Below are positions 1 through 6,125 of a stretch of DNA of 14,367 nt, in pieces. The position numbers were made by a program, and so were the translations under genes. The DNA comes from Actinomycetota bacterium (GTDB lineage Bacteria > Actinomycetota > UBA4738). A model generated the notes under the pieces. That model was not told the DNA's origin and searched no databases. It worked only from the letters and a program-made list of their open reading frames with translations. The stretch's first letter is position 1. Each line of letters begins with the position of its first letter. The stretch is taken from assembly GCA_005888465.1 (NCBI GenBank), contig VAYJ01000087.1, positions 1 to 14,367 of the forward strand, written 5' to 3'.

Positions 1-285
1 CGCGAAGATGTCGCCGATGGTCTTCAGGCCCGGCTCGCCGAAGTGGGCTACGACGTAGAAGAACCGAGCCCCCACGATGGCGCCGACGAGCGCCCAGAAG
101 ACCATGGCGCCCGACTGGTCCTCGCTGATGCCGCGCTTCTTCGCCTCGTGGACCAGCACATAGGAGCCGGCGAGGTAGCCCATCGCGATCCCCACGCCGT
201 GGGGGGAGATCGCGAATCGGGAGCCGAACCGAAAGCGATCCAGCACCTTCCAGCTGATCGCGGCGAACGTCAGGACGGTCCTCAT
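1..285 (-). CDS. lgt: Prolipoprotein diacylglyceryl transferase, N-terminal part (cut by window edge)
   Basis: This is the first 95 codons of a minus-strand gene that leaves the window on the left. The product is recognisable as Lgt, the inner-membrane enzyme that moves a diacylglyceryl group from phosphatidylglycerol to the lipobox cysteine of prolipoproteins. Visible family features are the ISPHG segment near residues 26-30, a first membrane helix with GVGIAMGYLAGS after it, and the VGAIVGARFFYVVAHF stretch near residues 67-82, which matches the usual GARLFYV helix. The active-site region further on is outside the window. The ATG at 285 is supported by its 4-nt ATGA overlap with the stop of the PAP2 gene upstream, which suggests translational coupling. 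Identification rests on these N-terminal motifs only; a distant Lgt paralogue cannot be excluded. Confidence 0.85.
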   Translation of the reverse strand, partial: MRTVLTFAAISWKVLDRFRFGSRFAISPHGVGIAMGYLAGSYVLVHEAKKRGISEDQSGAMVFWALVGAIVGARFFYVVAHFGEPGLKTIGDIFA

Positions 286-851
286 CAGCGGGTAACTGTA
301 CCCGCGAGCCCCACGGACCGGGGCGAGACGAGACGAGACCAGGCCCTCGCGACGGCGCGGCCCATGAGCATGCCGCCCACGACGTCGCCCGGGTAGTGCA
401 CACCGACATACACGCGCGAGGCACCGACCGTCCAGGCGAGCGCGCGGGCGCCGCCGGCGACCACGCGCGGGGAGCCGAGGTTGCGCGTCGCCACCGTCAC
501 GAACGTGAGCAAGACCGCCGGGTGACTGCTGGGCCAGGAGGTGCCTTTCGGCTCCCGCACCAGGAGCCGCCGTCCTGGGAGCGCCTCGTACGGACGCGGC
601 CGGCGCACGGCCCTCTTGGCGAGCTGCCCGATCCCCCACGTCGCGAGCGCGGCGGCCATGGCATCGAGCGCCTCGCGGCGCCGCCCTCGCGCCGCGAACG
701 CCACGGTCGCCCCGGCGGATGCCCAGATCGATCCCAGCTCGGTGATGCCCGTGAAGAACGCGTCACCCTTCGGCCCCAGGCCGCGGTTCGCCGCCAGGAA
801 CAGCCGCCGATCGAGCCGGTCCAGGGCGCGAAGGAGGCCCGCCTTGCTCAC
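285..851 (-). CDS. PAP2-superfamily membrane phosphatase
   Basis: A 188-residue protein with all three signature blocks of the type 2 phosphatidic acid phosphatase family: K-x6-RP at residues 79-87, PSSH at 107-110 (the usual form is PSGH), and SR-x5-H-x3-D at 145-156, with His110 and His152 as the expected catalytic histidines. Such proteins dephosphorylate lipid phosphates such as phosphatidic acid or undecaprenyl pyrophosphate at the membrane; which lipid is used here cannot be told. Hydrophobic segments surround the motifs. An in-frame extension to 1058 is possible, but it would run antisense through the LapA-domain gene and is very arginine-rich. I chose the GTG at 851 because it lies 8 nt after a TAGGCT -10 element, as expected for a leaderless transcript. 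The stop overlaps the lgt start. Confidence 0.88.
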   Translation of the reverse strand: MSKAGLLRALDRLDRRLFLAANRGLGPKGDAFFTGITELGSIWASAGATVAFAARGRRREALDAMAAALATWGIGQLAKRAVRRPRPYEALPGRRLLVREPKGTSWPSSHPAVLLTFVTVATRNLGSPRVVAGGARALAWTVGASRVYVGVHYPGDVVGGMLMGRAVARAWSRLVSPRSVGLAGTVTR

Positions 852-858
852 GGCGGCC

Positions 859-872
859 AAGCCTATAGGCTT
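859..872. promoter_or_regulatory. Palindromic bidirectional promoter (shared -10 region)
   Basis: AAGCCTATAGGCTT is a perfect 14-bp inverted repeat. Read rightward it gives TAGGCT at 866-871, followed by 7 nt and the GTG at 879. Read leftward it gives TAGGCT at 865-860, followed by 8 nt and the GTG at 851. Both spacings match transcription starting at or next to the start codon. A TTGCTC at 844-849, 16 nt before the rightward -10, may serve as a -35. That this is a promoter is inferred from TAnnnT consensus and spacing; a dimeric repressor site at the same place is also possible. Confidence 0.6.
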
Positions 873-878
873 TGCCCC

Positions 879-1205
879 GTGCGGCCGGAGAACCCCGATC
901 GACCCGACGTGGCGCAGTCTGTTCGCGACGAACAGGCGCGCCAGAAGGAGACCGACCGCGAGCGCCGAGCGCGGCTCATCAAGGTGCTCGTCGGGCTCGG
1001 GATCGCGATCGTCCTGCTGATCTTCATCACGTCGAACTCGCAGGGCGTGAAGGTCCACTTCGTGTTCTTCACGCGCCGCCCGCCGCTGATCTGGGTGATG
1101 TTCGCGTGCGCCGTCCTTGGCGGCGCGCTCGGCTACCTCATCGGCAAGCCGGGCCAGCAGCTCACGCTCCGCCGCCGCTCGAAGGGCGACGACAAGAAGA
1201 AGTAG
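879..1205 (+). CDS. LapA-domain (DUF1049) small membrane protein
   Basis: A 108-residue protein with a charged N-terminal arm (residues 1-33, rich in Arg, Asp and Glu), a first membrane helix at about 34-51, a short extracytoplasmic loop containing NSQGVKVHF, a second helix at about 70-89 and a basic tail ending in DDKKK. The order helix, 'N-x-V-x-F' loop, helix ending in G-x-x-x-G is that of the lipopolysaccharide assembly protein A domain, which also occurs in Gram-positive bacteria where its role is unknown. The GTG at 879 was chosen because it follows a -10 element by 7 nt with no ribosome binding site. Further upstream the frame lies antisense to the PAP2 gene. Its TAG stop (1203-1205) directly abuts the stop of the convergent SRPBCC gene. 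Confidence 0.75.
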   Translation: MRPENPDRPDVAQSVRDEQARQKETDRERRARLIKVLVGLGIAIVLLIFITSNSQGVKVHFVFFTRRPPLIWVMFACAVLGGALGYLIGKPGQQLTLRRRSKGDDKKK

Positions 1206-1652
1206 TCAGGGCTCCTCTGCCTGGCGCTTCTGCGCGAGGGTCCCGTTCCGAAGGATGTTCGTGACGCCCAGCGCCTTCACCGCTTGGGCGACGAAGCCGC
1301 CGAGCGGCCCGCCGATGAACCGGTAGTCCACCCGATGGCGCAGGTGGGTGCGGCCACCACCGTCCAGCGACTCCAGCCACGTTTCGACCGACCCCTCCAC
1401 GATGCCGCTCAAGCGCACCTTCGCGTACTCGGGCGCGCGGAGCTCGACGACGTTGGCAGAGCCGTGCACGCGCACGCCCACGAGCCGAACCTCGGTGACG
1501 TACTCGATGCCGGGACGCAGGCCGTCGGGAGGGACGCCCCGGACGCCGGTCACGTGTCGGTCCCACCGAGGCAGGTTCCGCGGGTCGGCGACGACCGACC
1601 ACACATGCTCGGGCGGCGCATCCACCTCGACCGACACCTGCACGACGCTCAC
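1206..1652 (-). CDS. SRPBCC-family (polyketide cyclase/START-like) protein
   Basis: A 148-residue protein with the classic opening of the SRPBCC fold: a first strand VQVSVEVDAPPEHVWSVV (residues 4-21), then D-P-x-x-L-P-R-W at 23-30, the usual helix-and-turn after the first strand. Alternating strands follow (EYVTEVRLVGVRV, AKVRLSGIVEG, RTHLRHRVDYRF) and a long C-terminal helix from about 117. These proteins bind hydrophobic ligands in a deep pocket; no ligand or catalytic residue can be named here. The GTG at 1652 is preferred over a start 36 nt further upstream because it makes a 4-nt GTGA overlap with the stop of the preceding gene, the same junction seen elsewhere in this operon. It is the last gene of a four-gene minus-strand operon. 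Confidence 0.82.
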   Translation of the reverse strand: MSVVQVSVEVDAPPEHVWSVVADPRNLPRWDRHVTGVRGVPPDGLRPGIEYVTEVRLVGVRVHGSANVVELRAPEYAKVRLSGIVEGSVETWLESLDGGGRTHLRHRVDYRFIGGPLGGFVAQAVKALGVTNILRNGTLAQKRQAEEP

Positions 1653-2614
1653 CGGGCCACCGTACCCGAGGCCCACCCTCGCCACCACACGGCGCGCTCG
1701 GGACGGATCCGGACCAGGGCGAGCTGCTCGGCAGGCGCATCGGTCGTGATCCTCTCGAGGTGCTCAATCATCCGGAGGCGCCCCTTCGCGCCGCGCTCGG
1801 GAACGAACAGCTCCGCGGTGCCCGAGAGCGACATGCCCGCCATCCCCGCCGCTCGCCAGGACGACGCCCGGTCGATGGTCAGCGCGGCGGGCGTCCCGTC
1901 ACGGACCGCAGCGAACCCGAGCGCGCCCGCGGACGCGGCGACCTCGTAGCAGCCCTCACCCGCGAGTCGTCGCCATCTCGCGGGGAGCACCGCGGGGCGC
2001 CCGGCCGGCCCGACCGCGAGCGCTCCTGTGCCCTCGTCGCCCACGCGCTCGCGGACGTCTCGTGGGACCCGAAGGTCGATTAGGCGGGTTCGCGGCAGCG
2101 GCTGGTAGGACCCTCGAGCGGCGACCAGCCCCGGCAGCCACGCGCCCCACGGCGTGAGCCTGCCGCCTTCGATCACCAGGCCCTCGGTCAGCCGGACCTC
2201 GGCGAACACGCGGCCCGGCGGGGTCCAGGCGAAGGGCACGCGACGAGCGTCGACCGCGTAGCCGGCGAAGAACTTCGCGTTCTTCATGCTGAACCGCGCG
2301 GCGGCCCGCGCGATCCTGGGCGCGTCGATCGTGGCGGCCGGCCACGAGAACGGGTCGAGCGCGTCGAACGCACGCACCTCTCCGCGGAGCGAAACGGCCA
2401 CGCCGCCAGCGACCACCAGGCCCGCCACGTGTGGACGTTCGCGCCACGCCCTCGCCTTCACCGAGCCGCGCGCCGTGGTCAGCCAGAGCCGCCCACCGTC
2501 CAGCACGAAGACGACCGGGGTGCAGTGGGGGCCGTTCGGGGTCGACACCGCGATCCAGCAGAGGACCGCGTCCTCGAGGACCCGGCGGGCGGCGGGCGGC
2601 AGGCGCTCGCTCAT
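1649..2614 (-). CDS. Tandem FMN-binding split-barrel (pyridoxamine oxidase-like) protein
   Basis: A 321-residue protein that looks like two split-barrel units in a row. The first (about residues 8-145) has the typical opening LCWIAVSTPNGPHCTPV, then the strand VFVLDGGRLWLTTARGSVKARAWRERPHV broken by the phosphate-binding K-x-R segment, as in pyridoxamine 5'-phosphate oxidase-like and F420/flavin/heme-binding proteins. The second (about 197-315) repeats the pattern more loosely (GRPAVLPARW, ALTIDRASSWRAAGMAGMSLSG, then VRIRPERAVWW). Family members are flavin- or F420-dependent oxidoreductases, heme-binding proteins or sensors; the cofactor cannot be settled here. The ATG at 2614 forms an ATGA overlap with the CPBP gene. 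The frame stays open another 495 nt upstream, but only as antisense-like arginine-rich sequence within the upstream gene, so that extension is rejected. Confidence 0.78.
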   Translation of the reverse strand: MSERLPPAARRVLEDAVLCWIAVSTPNGPHCTPVVFVLDGGRLWLTTARGSVKARAWRERPHVAGLVVAGGVAVSLRGEVRAFDALDPFSWPAATIDAPRIARAAARFSMKNAKFFAGYAVDARRVPFAWTPPGRVFAEVRLTEGLVIEGGRLTPWGAWLPGLVAARGSYQPLPRTRLIDLRVPRDVRERVGDEGTGALAVGPAGRPAVLPARWRRLAGEGCYEVAASAGALGFAAVRDGTPAALTIDRASSWRAAGMAGMSLSGTAELFVPERGAKGRLRMIEHLERITTDAPAEQLALVRIRPERAVWWRGWASGTVAR

Positions 2615-3195
2615 GCCGGCGGGAGAGCGAGCATGAGCGCCGTCCACACCGCGTGGCAGCCGAGGCTCGCGAACACCCCGTGCGTGCCGAGCGCCAACCC
2701 GCCCCACACCGCGCCGGAGACGATTGCGCCGGCCACGATCGGAAGGCTCTCGCTCGCGACGTTCACCAGGACGTAGGCGCCCCACGTGGCCAGCACCCCG
2801 AACCGTCCCTGGACGAGCCCACGCCAGAACAGCTCCTCGCCCGAGGCGGTGACCCCCGCGGCGAGGACGAGCGCCGTCCAGAGCGACAGGCCCTCGCGGC
2901 GGCCGTAGATGGTGGCCACGTGGCGCTCGAAGACGGGTGAGCGGCGGGCGACGGCGACGAACGCACGGGTGGCGAGATACAGCGCCAGGCCCGCGCCCAG
3001 GCCGATCGCGAGCGCCTCGACGGGCGCGAGACCATGGGACGGCCGGACCCGCCCGGTCGCGATCGCCCCGACACCCGCAGCGCCCTCGACGAAGCCCATC
3101 GACCACCACACCGAGACGCGCCCCGCGACCGTCAGGCGCCAGGCGACGACCACGGCGAGGGCGCCGGCGACCGCGACCGCGACCGCCACGATCAC
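2611..3195 (-). CDS. CPBP-family intramembrane protease-like protein
   Basis: A 194-residue multi-pass membrane protein. Motif 1 of the CPBP (Abi/CAAX protease and bacteriocin-processing) family is clear: GEELFWRGLVQ with Glu120, Glu121 and Arg125. The expected second motif, an aromatic-x3-His in the next helix, reads VWGGLAL at 163-169 and has no histidine. The third is HAVWT at 181-185, with His181 kept and the usual Asn/Asp replaced by Thr. Known members are glutamic-type intramembrane peptidases or have non-proteolytic roles; the missing motif-2 histidine makes activity uncertain. The GTG at 3195 overlaps the stop of the upstream membrane-protein gene (GTGA), and the stop overlaps the next start (ATGA). 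Repetitive GCG-rich codons encode an Ala-Val run in helix 1. Confidence 0.75.
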   Translation of the reverse strand: MIVAVAVAVAGALAVVVAWRLTVAGRVSVWWSMGFVEGAAGVGAIATGRVRPSHGLAPVEALAIGLGAGLALYLATRAFVAVARRSPVFERHVATIYGRREGLSLWTALVLAAGVTASGEELFWRGLVQGRFGVLATWGAYVLVNVASESLPIVAGAIVSGAVWGGLALGTHGVFASLGCHAVWTALMLALPPA

Positions 3196-3980
3196 GGCAG
3201 GAACTTGATCTTCGCGGCGAGCTCGGCGACGAAGGCGGTGATCACGGCCAAGTAGAAGAACCCCGTGGCGGATTGCACGGCGGCCGGCCGCGTGCCGCGG
3301 AGCGTGAGCCTGATGAACACCGCGATCAGGCCGGTGCACGCCACCATCCCGATGGCGATGAGGCTCGCGCTGCCGCTGATGGAGAGAAGCGGGTTGAGCG
3401 AGTTGCTCGCGGCCTGGGTCTGGTTCGCCCCGCCGAAGCCCCCCGCGATCACGGCGGCCGCGTCCAGCACGACGGCCCCCGCGAGGAGGAGCGTCATCCG
3501 GTTGATCGGGCCACGCGAGAGCCGGCGGTCCGTCAGGTACCAGTGCCCCAGGAGCAGCCCGTCGATCACCGCGCCCGTGAAGGCCGCCCCGGCCACCAGC
3601 TGGAAGAACGCGAGCCCCGCAGACTGGTCGGCCACCCTGGCGAAGGCGCCGAGCATGGCGATCGCGAGCGGTACGGTGAGGATGCCGACGATCCGCGCGG
3701 GCAATGGCTGTCGCGCGGCGAGCAGGGCGAGCCAGACGAGCGTCGCGCCAGCGAGTGCTGCCGCCAGCCAGACCGGGCCGCGCCCGCCCCCGGCCGACCG
3801 ATCGTAGCCCGCGTTCGCGGCGGCGGCGGTCCCCAGCGCGAGCGCGGCGACGATGACGCCAACCAGGACGAAGAAGCCTCGCCGCACCTCGTTCCAGAGC
3901 GGCGTGAGGAACAGGAACCCGATCGCCCCGGCGACGGTCTCGGCTAGCACCAGGGACATGACGGCCGCTGGCCCGCTCAT
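3192..3980 (-). CDS. Uncharacterised polytopic membrane protein with GHWYL motif
   Basis: A 262-residue, strongly hydrophobic protein with about seven to eight predicted membrane segments (roughly 8-27, 35-54, 70-88, 97-113, 124-144, 163-181, 203-225, 235-258). Its most distinctive sequence is GLLLGHWYLTDRRLSRGPINR at the end of the fifth segment (residues 141-161), where His146 and Trp147 next to a charged loop look like a functional site, possibly for a metal, heme or quinone. The last helix begins VQSATGFFYLAVITAF. I have seen GHWYL-type hypothetical membrane proteins but know no function for them, and I assign none. It is the first gene of a four-gene overlapping operon. No good ribosome binding site precedes the ATG at 3980; the in-frame ATG at residue 8 is an alternative start. 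Confidence 0.7.
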   Translation of the reverse strand: MSGPAAVMSLVLAETVAGAIGFLFLTPLWNEVRRGFFVLVGVIVAALALGTAAAANAGYDRSAGGGRGPVWLAAALAGATLVWLALLAARQPLPARIVGILTVPLAIAMLGAFARVADQSAGLAFFQLVAGAAFTGAVIDGLLLGHWYLTDRRLSRGPINRMTLLLAGAVVLDAAAVIAGGFGGANQTQAASNSLNPLLSISGSASLIAIGMVACTGLIAVFIRLTLRGTRPAAVQSATGFFYLAVITAFVAELAAKIKFLP

Positions 3981-4017
3981 CCGGGCTGTGGTGCTTTACG
4001 CGGTCGCCGCACCCGCA

Positions 4018-4024
4018 TAGCGTA
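4018..4024. promoter_or_regulatory. Overlapping divergent -10 elements, TAnnnTA
   Basis: TAGCGTA reads TAGCGT rightward (4018-4023) and TACGCT leftward (4024-4019). The rightward element is 7 nt from the thioesterase ATG, which fits a leaderless start, and has a TTTACG at 3995-4000 with a 17-nt spacer as a possible -35. The leftward element would give the membrane-protein operon a leader of about 30 nt. Assignment is by consensus and spacing only. Confidence 0.5.
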
Positions 4025-4030
4025 TCGACG

Positions 4031-4480
4031 ATGGACACGGCCGGGCCGCCCGACGATCAGGGGGAAGCGCTCCTCGACGCCCTGGTCGGAGCGAGCGGCA
4101 CGGTCAAGGAGGTCGTCACCGATGCGATGACGGCCCGTTCGGTCGGCTCCGGGGACGTGGACGTGCTCTCCACGCCGAGCCTCCTCGCGCTCATCGAACA
4201 AGCGGCGGTCGCTTCCCTCGCCGGCAAGCTGCCCGAGGGCACGACGACCGTCGGGGCCTCCGTCAAGCTCGCGCACCTCGAGCCAACGCCGGTCGGCACC
4301 ACCGTCAAGGTAACCGCGAGTATCGAGCGCGTCCGGTCCCGACGGCTGCACTTCATCTTCAGCGCGTTCGACGGGTGGGGTGAGGTCGCGGGTGGTCATC
4401 ACGTCCGCGCGCTCGTCGATCGCGCGCGGTTCGAGGCCGGCGCCACGGCTCGGGCGGCCGAGCCCCCCGAGGAGCTCTAG
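4031..4480 (+). CDS. FlK-type hotdog-fold acyl-CoA thioesterase
   Basis: A 149-residue hotdog-fold protein that matches the fluoroacetyl-CoA thioesterase FlK family. The FlK catalytic residues Thr42, Glu50, His76 and Arg120 have counterparts at Thr48, Glu56, His82 and Arg126, all at a constant offset of six, and the FlK glycine 69 corresponds to Gly75 in TTTVGASV. The core pattern is LSTPSLLALIEQAA, then VKLAHLEPTPVGTTV, then SAFDGWGEVAGGHHVR. The phenylalanine lid residue of FlK (Phe36) falls at Asp42 here, so true fluoroacetyl-CoA specificity is unlikely; a general short acyl-CoA thioesterase is the better reading. The ATG at 4031 lies 7 nt after a -10 element with no ribosome binding site. 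Its stop shares CTAG with the convergent lyase gene. Confidence 0.85.
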   Translation: MDTAGPPDDQGEALLDALVGASGTVKEVVTDAMTARSVGSGDVDVLSTPSLLALIEQAAVASLAGKLPEGTTTVGASVKLAHLEPTPVGTTVKVTASIERVRSRRLHFIFSAFDGWGEVAGGHHVRALVDRARFEAGATARAAEPPEEL

Positions 4481-6085
4481 GCCAGGTACGACGCCCGGCG
4501 CATGAGCGTCGGATCGACCATCACGTTGATGCATGCGGGGACGTTCGCAGCGAACGCTCGCGTGAGCGCGGGACGGATCTCCGATGGCGACGTGACCTTC
4601 TCCCCGTACCCGCCGAGCCCCTCGACCATCCGGTGATACGGCGCCTCGGGGTCAAGCTCCGAGGCCGGGGCGTTGCCCGGGCCATAGAGCGCCTCCTGCG
4701 CCACCTTGATCTGACCCCACGCGCCGTCGTTCCCAATGATGCCGACGAACGGGATGCGCTGGCGGATCGCGCTTTCGTACTCCATGGCGTTCAGCCCGAA
4801 CGAGCCGTCGCCGTAGACAACGAGCACTTGCTTGTCCGGCTTCGCGAGCTTCGCAGCCATCGCGAAGGACGGGCCGACGCCGAGGCAGCCGAAGGGCCCG
4901 GGGTCCAGCCAGTGCCCCGGCGCGCGCGCCTGCAGGATCGAGGCGCTGATCCCCACGATGTCGCCGCCATCGCCCACGACGACCGCGTCGGGATCCAGGA
5001 AGTCGCGGATCTCCATCGCGAAGCGCTGCGGGTGGATCGGCACGGCGCCGGACTCCATGCCCGGTCGGGCCGCCTCGAGCAGCCGGAGCTCCTCGTCGCG
5101 CACGCCTTCCGTCCAGGCCGGCTCCTTCGTCGAACCGGCCCCCGCGTCGAGGAGCTGGCCGATCACCCGCTCCGGGTCGCCGACGATGCCCACGTCCACG
5201 GGCCGGTTCCGGCCGATGTGCGTCGCGTCGACGTCCACCTGGATCACCGCCACGTCCGGCGCGAACCCCTTCGTCCCGAAGCCGAGCCGGAAGTCCCAAT
5301 CCACGCCGAGGGCCAGGACCAGGTCGGCCTGCCCGAGCGCGAACCGGCGCGCCGCGGAGAAGCACCAAGGATCGTCGGGCGCCAGGCAGCCCCGACCGAG
5401 CGAGTTGAGGAACACCGGCACCTTGAGCGCGTGGGCGAGCTCCTCCAGCGCCTCGTGCGCGCCGGACCAGCGCACGCCGCCGCCCGCCAGCACGATCGGG
5501 CGCTCGGACGCTCCCAGCCGGCGCACCGCCTCCTTCACGAGGTCCGGATCGCCCTGCGGCCGGGCCTCGGTGCGGGAGCCGCGCGGCACGACGACGCCCA
5601 CCGGCGCGGCGTCGAACTGCACGTCCAGCGGGACGTCCAGGAACGCGGGCCCCATGCGTCCCGCGGTGGCGTGTCGGATCGCCGTCGCCACGAAGTCGGG
5701 TAGGCGCCGGACGTCGTAGCAGGTCTTCGCCCATTTCGTGATCGGGGAGACGAGCGTCACCTGATCCATCTCCTGAAGCGACCCCATCTCGAACTCGACG
5801 ACCGGGTTCTTGCCGGAGAGCACGAGCACGGGCGGTCACCGCGTCGGTCACGCCCGGCCCGGCGGTGACGGCCGCGACGCCAAGCTGCAGCGTGACCCTC
5901 GCCCACCCGTCGGCCGCGTGGACGGCGGCCTGTTCGTGACGGAAGTCCACGATCCGGATGCCCTGGCGCACGCACCCGTCGTAGATCGGCGCGATGTGAC
6001 CGCCGGAGAGCGTGAACAGATGCGACACGCCGGCAGCCTTGAGGGTCTCGGCGATCAGGTCGCCGCCGTGTCGCGGTCCGGTCAT
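4477..6085 (-). pseudogene. Thiamine-diphosphate lyase (acetolactate synthase-like / ILVBL-HACL type), broken by an out-of-frame deletion
   Basis: The N-terminal part (ATG 6085 to about 5831, 85 residues) has the PYR-domain opening GGDLIAETLKAAGVSHLFTL and the TPP-activating glutamate in DFRHEQAAVHAADG (Glu51), ending at AGPGVTDAVTA. Homology resumes at once in another frame as PVLVLSGKNPVVEFE (from 5832) and runs 450 codons to the TAG at 4477, including the TPP/Mg2+ site YGDGSFGLN...GNDGAWGQ and the WLDPGPFGCLGVG segment typical of 2-hydroxyacyl-CoA lyase and ILVBL-like enzymes. Between VTA and PVLV about nine residues normally present are missing, so roughly 29 nt appear lost; adding them back gives about 545 residues, the usual length. 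It could be a true pseudogene or an assembly error. The downstream fragment alone could start at GTG 5829 but lacks the catalytic glutamate. A GGAG sits 8 nt before ATG 6085. Confidence 0.82.
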
Positions 6086-6093
6086 CCGGAAGT

Positions 6094-6097
6094 CTCC
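6094..6097 (-). promoter_or_regulatory. Ribosome binding site of the TPP lyase gene
   Basis: GGAG on the minus strand lies 8 nt before the ATG at 6085. It supports that start over in-frame ATGs further upstream (6127 and beyond), which would sit inside the methyltransferase reading frame. Confidence 0.5.
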
Positions 6098-6110
6098 ATG
6101 ATTCGTCCTG

Positions 6111-6117
6111 TACCCTA
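6111..6117. promoter_or_regulatory. Overlapping divergent -10 elements, TAnnnTA
   Basis: TACCCTA reads TACCCT rightward (6111-6116), 9 nt before the methyltransferase ATG, and TAGGGT leftward (6117-6112), which would give the lyase gene a leader of about 20 nt containing its GGAG. This is the same geometry as at 4018-4024. No convincing -35 is seen. Assignment is by consensus only. Confidence 0.45.
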
Positions 6118-6125
6118 GCGGCTCC

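Noticed and set aside
285..1058. Longer PAP2 form starting at 1058
   Set aside because: The extra 69 codons are antisense to the LapA-domain gene, lie upstream of the shared promoter and are not hydrophobic like the family's N-terminus.
3160..3195. GCGACCGCGACCGCGACC-type tandem hexamer as a repeat element
   Set aside because: It is codon repetition for an Ala-Val run in the first helix of the CPBP protein.
2937..3947. A 336-codon plus-strand open frame opposite the CPBP and GHWYL genes
   Set aside because: Extremely Arg-, Pro- and Asp-rich, spans two real genes on the other strand, and has no promoter or ribosome binding site.
4633..5703. A 356-codon plus-strand open frame opposite the TPP lyase
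   Set aside because: Composition is Arg/His/Asp-rich with no motif; it mirrors the codon structure of the lyase on the other strand.
5826..5840. Programmed ribosomal frameshifting in the TPP lyase gene
   Set aside because: There is no slippery heptamer, and about nine residues of the fold are missing as well, which frameshifting would not explain. A deletion fits better.
6082..6099. A five-codon mini-ORF (M-E-T-S-G) ending in ATGA at the lyase start
   Set aside because: Tempting as a coupling leader peptide, but its ATG overlaps the GGAG that serves the main start, and such short frames arise by chance.
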